From NCBI RefSeq assembly GCF_000485595.1, contig NW_014577735.1, positions 23,712 through 68,330 on the forward strand: DNA of 44,619 bases, read 5' to 3'. Origin of the DNA: Priapulus caudatus. Its lineage: Eukaryota; Priapulida; Priapulimorpha; Priapulimorphida; Priapulidae. Positions 41,240 through 44,619 of the stretch are shown here, one piece after another. The notes beneath the pieces are model-generated. The model was not told the origin of the DNA. It made no database searches and saw nothing but the letters and a program-made list of their open reading frames with translations. Positions within the stretch are counted from its first letter, which is position 1. Every line of letters starts with the position of its first letter. The position numbers and the translations under genes were made by a program.

Positions 41240-42740
41240 ATTGGGCATTTCCCGAACTTCAATGTTAGGCACTGTTAGTATAATTGACGTAGTGGAAGTG
41301 GCTACGCCCTCGCATTATGCCAGCATGCAAACAACCAACCACCAATATTAGATCAGCTTAAGAGAATTCCCTAGCACGGGTGACATTTCGCATCGTTGGA
41401 ATAACAGCGAGCCAATATAAACGTGATAACATGGCCCGGTATGGACACAAACACAGAATATTGTGCAACCGCACATCCCTGAACAACCGCAGTCTATGTG
41501 AGCAACACAGGATAGCCAGCACGGTGCGGCGTGGTGTGATGAAGTGGGATGGGTTGCGGTGACAAGAACATGTTCGCGAACGCAATTCCCGTGAGAAAAA
41601 TTCCGCACGGGAGAACCCGATCAAATTCGGATATTTCTAACCACAAATACTGGCGTTATCTAATATCTGCCTGTTATCCTGGTTTTGCACCTCTTTCTCT
41701 TAATTTTTGGCGGTTGTACAACGTTTACGTAACGCGTTCACCAGGGCTCCCTGCAACGTGCAATGTAACTATGCCTTAGTGATATATTACGTGTGCATGC
41801 TATCCAGGATTACAATGAACAAATGAAATGTATTGCCTCTCGACTATTGAACACGATAAGCAATTCTGTCGATACTGGTAGTCATATATATTATATATAC
41901 ATTAAATAAATAATACCTATATATATACTAATATAATTTATTTTATCGTATGTTTTGCGATGCTTCTATTGTTAGAAGATACCTATGTATGCTACGCGGC
42001 AATAACGGTTGTACATCGACGACAAACAGGTTTATTATGAGTAAAGAGTTCTATGCAAGGCCGTGAATTACTAATATTAGGCGATAGCAGTGTAACGTCA
42101 GTTTATAAATGAGCAGGCTTGAACAACAGCGAGGGCGCGAGCCAGAAGTCAAACATACCCCCCTGCTCTACTTGCCGCGACACTTTATTCAATTTCAGCT
42201 GGAATACATGCGATCCATGCAAATTCTGTCATAGACAGCCATAACAAAAATCCCAAACTTTAAATACTACTGTGTTCAGCGTTGCAAAAGCCCAGTGCGT
42301 TCAGTGAATATTCGTATTCCATGGAAAACTACAACAGTCATATTCTTAAACAGCTCATGTCATTCTTTGGCTGCCCTTTACGTGACTCAATTTGTTGTTG
42401 ACTCTCATCGTTTTTAGGCCAGAGCATTTGATCAAAATGTTAATTCCCTACTCAATGAGCACATTGGCCATCGTTTCTTATTCAACTGTCAATGAGATAT
42501 TCTGCCTATGATACACCGCTGATACGTGATTATTGCCTCAAGCTTATAGCCTCAATGAAGGCGCTATAGACGCAGGCGGCGTCCGCAAAGAATTGAATAC
42601 GTAAGTCAGACCAAGAGCAACTGTCATGCGCTCAAGGGTTAGAAAACAGTTCACACGTGCCCACATTGGTATTCTTACAGCATCATCATGGAAATGAAAA
42701 TTTATTAGGATAACACTCAAGGAGCAAATAAAGAGTAAGA
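41240..42740. other. AT-rich intergenic region
   Basis: Nothing I can support as a gene or element. Confidence 0.5.
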
Positions 42741-42749
42741 TTGTTTCAT

Positions 42750-42868
42750 TGTACTCAAGAACACATTGCCCGAAGTGAGCCTACTGATATTTAAGACCGA
42801 TGAGTGTTGTCCAGCTGCAAGATATATCCGCCTCCAACGATCATACAGTGTGAAGTAACACACATATT
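42750..42868 (-). pseudogene. SLC35D-like C-terminal exon, frame-disrupted
   Basis: Acceptor TTGACAG at 42870-42869, then NMCVTSHCMIVGG in register with NILITYIGMVFGG of human SLC35D1. The DNA goes on to encode, with small indels, GGxYI..WTN.IGLNIS and GSL, matching the last membrane helices. At least one extra A (in the IGLNIS codons) breaks frame. On the opposite strand to the other SLC35D exons at 29.5-33.4 kb. Confidence 0.6.
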
Positions 42869-43167
42869 CTGTCAACAGTGTTGTAAAGGGGAATGATAAA
42901 TCTACAAAGGACAAGATATAATTCGTTTGTTACCATGGCACACTCTTTAAAAGGCAGTGTTTGATGTGATATGTGCTTAGCACTTTGCCTTTTTTATATA
43001 ACACTAAAATTGTATGCAAATTAAGATACCAATCGCCATATTTTTAGGTACGACATTTAATTAGTGATTCTAACATAGTAGTGCAAGAGAATGTATATAA
43101 TAAAATTCAGGTAATACAGTGAGTACTCAAGCAAAGTATATTTATTGCTAGATTTATGGATTGTAAC

Positions 43168-43319
43168 TTGAGGCCAGCACAACAATGGTAGTAGATGAGC
43201 GCAGAGTTGTAGGCCTGTACACAAGACAACAGAGTACATGAGATATAAGCCATCACGCAGATTATGAGAAAATGGGAAACAAACCATGGACTAACTACCA
43301 AGCGTCTCAAAGTCAAAGC
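43168..43319 (-). pseudogene. SLC35D-like penultimate exon, frame-disrupted
   Basis: After TTTCCGAG the frames give HFLIICVM, then (one base missing) GLYLMYSVVLCT, then (shifted again) AYNSAL, then STTIVV. Human SLC35D1 reads QFTLSCVMGFILMYATVLCT and QYNSALTTTIV. Order and spacing agree, so homology is convincing even though at least three small indels interrupt the frame. Confidence 0.7.
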
Positions 43320-44029
43320 CTCGGAAAGAATGTAAAAACACGATATTATAAACAGATGAATACAGGCATAAGGACTATAGCCTATGCCAGAATATGTACA
43401 CACATGCAGTTACGATAAATGCACGTGACGACAACTATTGCAGAGAGTAATGGGCATACACGCGGTCACTACACGACGTCTACACACTCGTGCATAGGGC
43501 AGACGCGGTCGATGTAGTGATTACAAGGCAAGGACACCATTGGCAGTGCAAAGGACAACGCAAACGTTTAAAAGATTTTGGGGCAAATGATTACTCTGTT
43601 TCACGTCATGGCATTTTAATAAAATTTGGAGAACCGTGCCTAGGGGTATAGCTAGAATTTCCAGTAATAACGCTGGTATCAATACACTGGCCAGCATCTT
43701 TCTATCAGCTATTGTTTTGTGCTCAGAATTTTAATCTGTAAGATTACTGATACATATTGGTCTATGTACACCAATGTGGCCTGAATAATACTTCCCAGTC
43801 ATTTAAAAGTATTAAATATATATAGACAGATTAAAGCAATTGTACTTCTTTTCTGACGTTTTTCTATTAAAACTTTGATTGATCATAACTGTGATACATC
43901 TTGGAGATCTGTGGACGTGTACTGCTATGTAGGTGGTGCACACTCTTTAAATTGCTTTACTTCATTAATTACATATTAAACGTGGTTGTAACTAGACTAT
44001 TTCACTAATATAGCATAATTGATACATAC

Positions 44030-44123
44030 CAGTTTCACGTCACCGAGAATCCAAACGGAAGAACATTGCCATGGTCCAAGCGATGATAACGAGTTGTAGA
44101 ATAGAGGCATACTTATTAAGTTC
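44030..44123 (-). pseudogene. SLC35D-like exon following the plus-strand set, frame-disrupted
   Basis: A 94-nt segment with acceptor TTATGAG and donor CTG/GTATGT. It opens in phase 0 with ELNKYA (human ELGKYG), then after a small deletion reads LFYNSLSSLGP (human LLYYNALFMILP), then TMAMFF in a third frame and finally LGDVKL (human TGDAQK). The phase 0 entry fits exon f at 33307-33409, which ends in phase 0. Confidence 0.6.
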
Positions 44124-44399
44124 CTCATAATGAAAAGCAAAAAAGAACTTATAACAATCTTATTACCTATTTTAGTAAATGAACACAGAAATAGGATAAT
44201 TGGTCTATTAGAAATATTTAGAAAAATTCCGCTGACAGGTATCCACCCAGTCACACATACTGGATAATCTGGGAGTGTTTTGGGTATGGCAATAAGACTT
44301 TCACTTTTCCACATGGAATAATGATCAACATCTTATGTGTTGCTATGGCCGTAGGGGTGTGGTAATCACAGTCAGGTTACAGAATTGACACATATCTAT

Positions 44400-44619
44400 A
44401 CATATATATAGATACGCTGACTTGGAGCGTGGCGCTAGCTAGATTTTTTCCGCCGGGTGGGGGGGGGCACTGGAGGGGCCTAGATTTTCGCTGGGGAGAG
44501 AGCACAACATATATAACTTTTTTTGTATTATTAGTGTTCTGACGGGATTGCTTGTTATCATTCATTTTTTTTTATCAAGACATGAATTTTCATGTGGGGG
44601 GGGACCCTGAAGGAACACA
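44400..44619. other. Right-edge G-rich repeat debris
   Basis: G-runs and sequence such as GGCGCTAGCTAGATTTTTTC resembling transposon-end debris, also seen near 34152. No gene. Confidence 0.3.

Overview
This is a stretch of animal nuclear DNA, probably from an invertebrate. It has short GC-rich exons with consensus splice sites, long AT-rich introns full of small inverted-repeat transposons, microsatellites and minisatellites, and one 25-N assembly gap. The phylum cannot be named from the sequence alone. The SWI/SNF ATPase reads like a single brahma/BRG1-type gene.

Layout. (1) 1-18,407, minus strand: almost all of a SMARCA2/4 (brahma/BRG1) gene. Twenty-five coding exons can be placed to the base, giving about 1,503 codons with every exon open. 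QLQ, HSA, BRK, both helicase lobes, SnAC and an AT-hook are present; the C-terminal bromodomain lies beyond the left edge. Two introns use GC donors, and there is a 36-nt phase-compatible candidate cassette exon. Introns hold a 33-bp and a 27-bp minisatellite and at least five MITE-like elements. (2) 18.4-19.6 kb: intergenic, with one MITE. (3) 19.6-28.9 kb: two noisy collinear versions of the same sequence on either side of the N gap, best explained as unmerged, poorly corrected long-read gap filling. No gene is credible here. (4) 29.5-33.4 kb, plus strand: six intact exons of a nucleotide-sugar transporter of the SLC35D family (UDP-GlcA/UDP-GalNAc/UDP-GlcNAc type), with the first exon(s) and the C-terminal third missing. 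(5) 33.4-44.6 kb: AT-rich DNA with a microsatellite, a perfect hairpin, a degenerate tandem array, a CpG-rich block (36.2-37.9 kb) and a weak exon-like segment resembling gamma-glutamyl phosphate reductase. At 42.75-44.13 kb the missing SLC35D C-terminal exons appear on the opposite strand, in gene order but frame-disrupted.

The most notable observation is that the SLC35D gene is split. Exons for the N-terminal and middle parts are on the plus strand, and exons for the C-terminal third are on the minus strand about 9-11 kb away. Inverting the intervening block would restore one collinear gene, so this is either a real inversion or pseudogene, or an assembly inversion in unpolished sequence. 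The two genes otherwise look functionally unrelated: a nuclear chromatin remodeller and an ER/Golgi sugar-nucleotide carrier, transcribed divergently.
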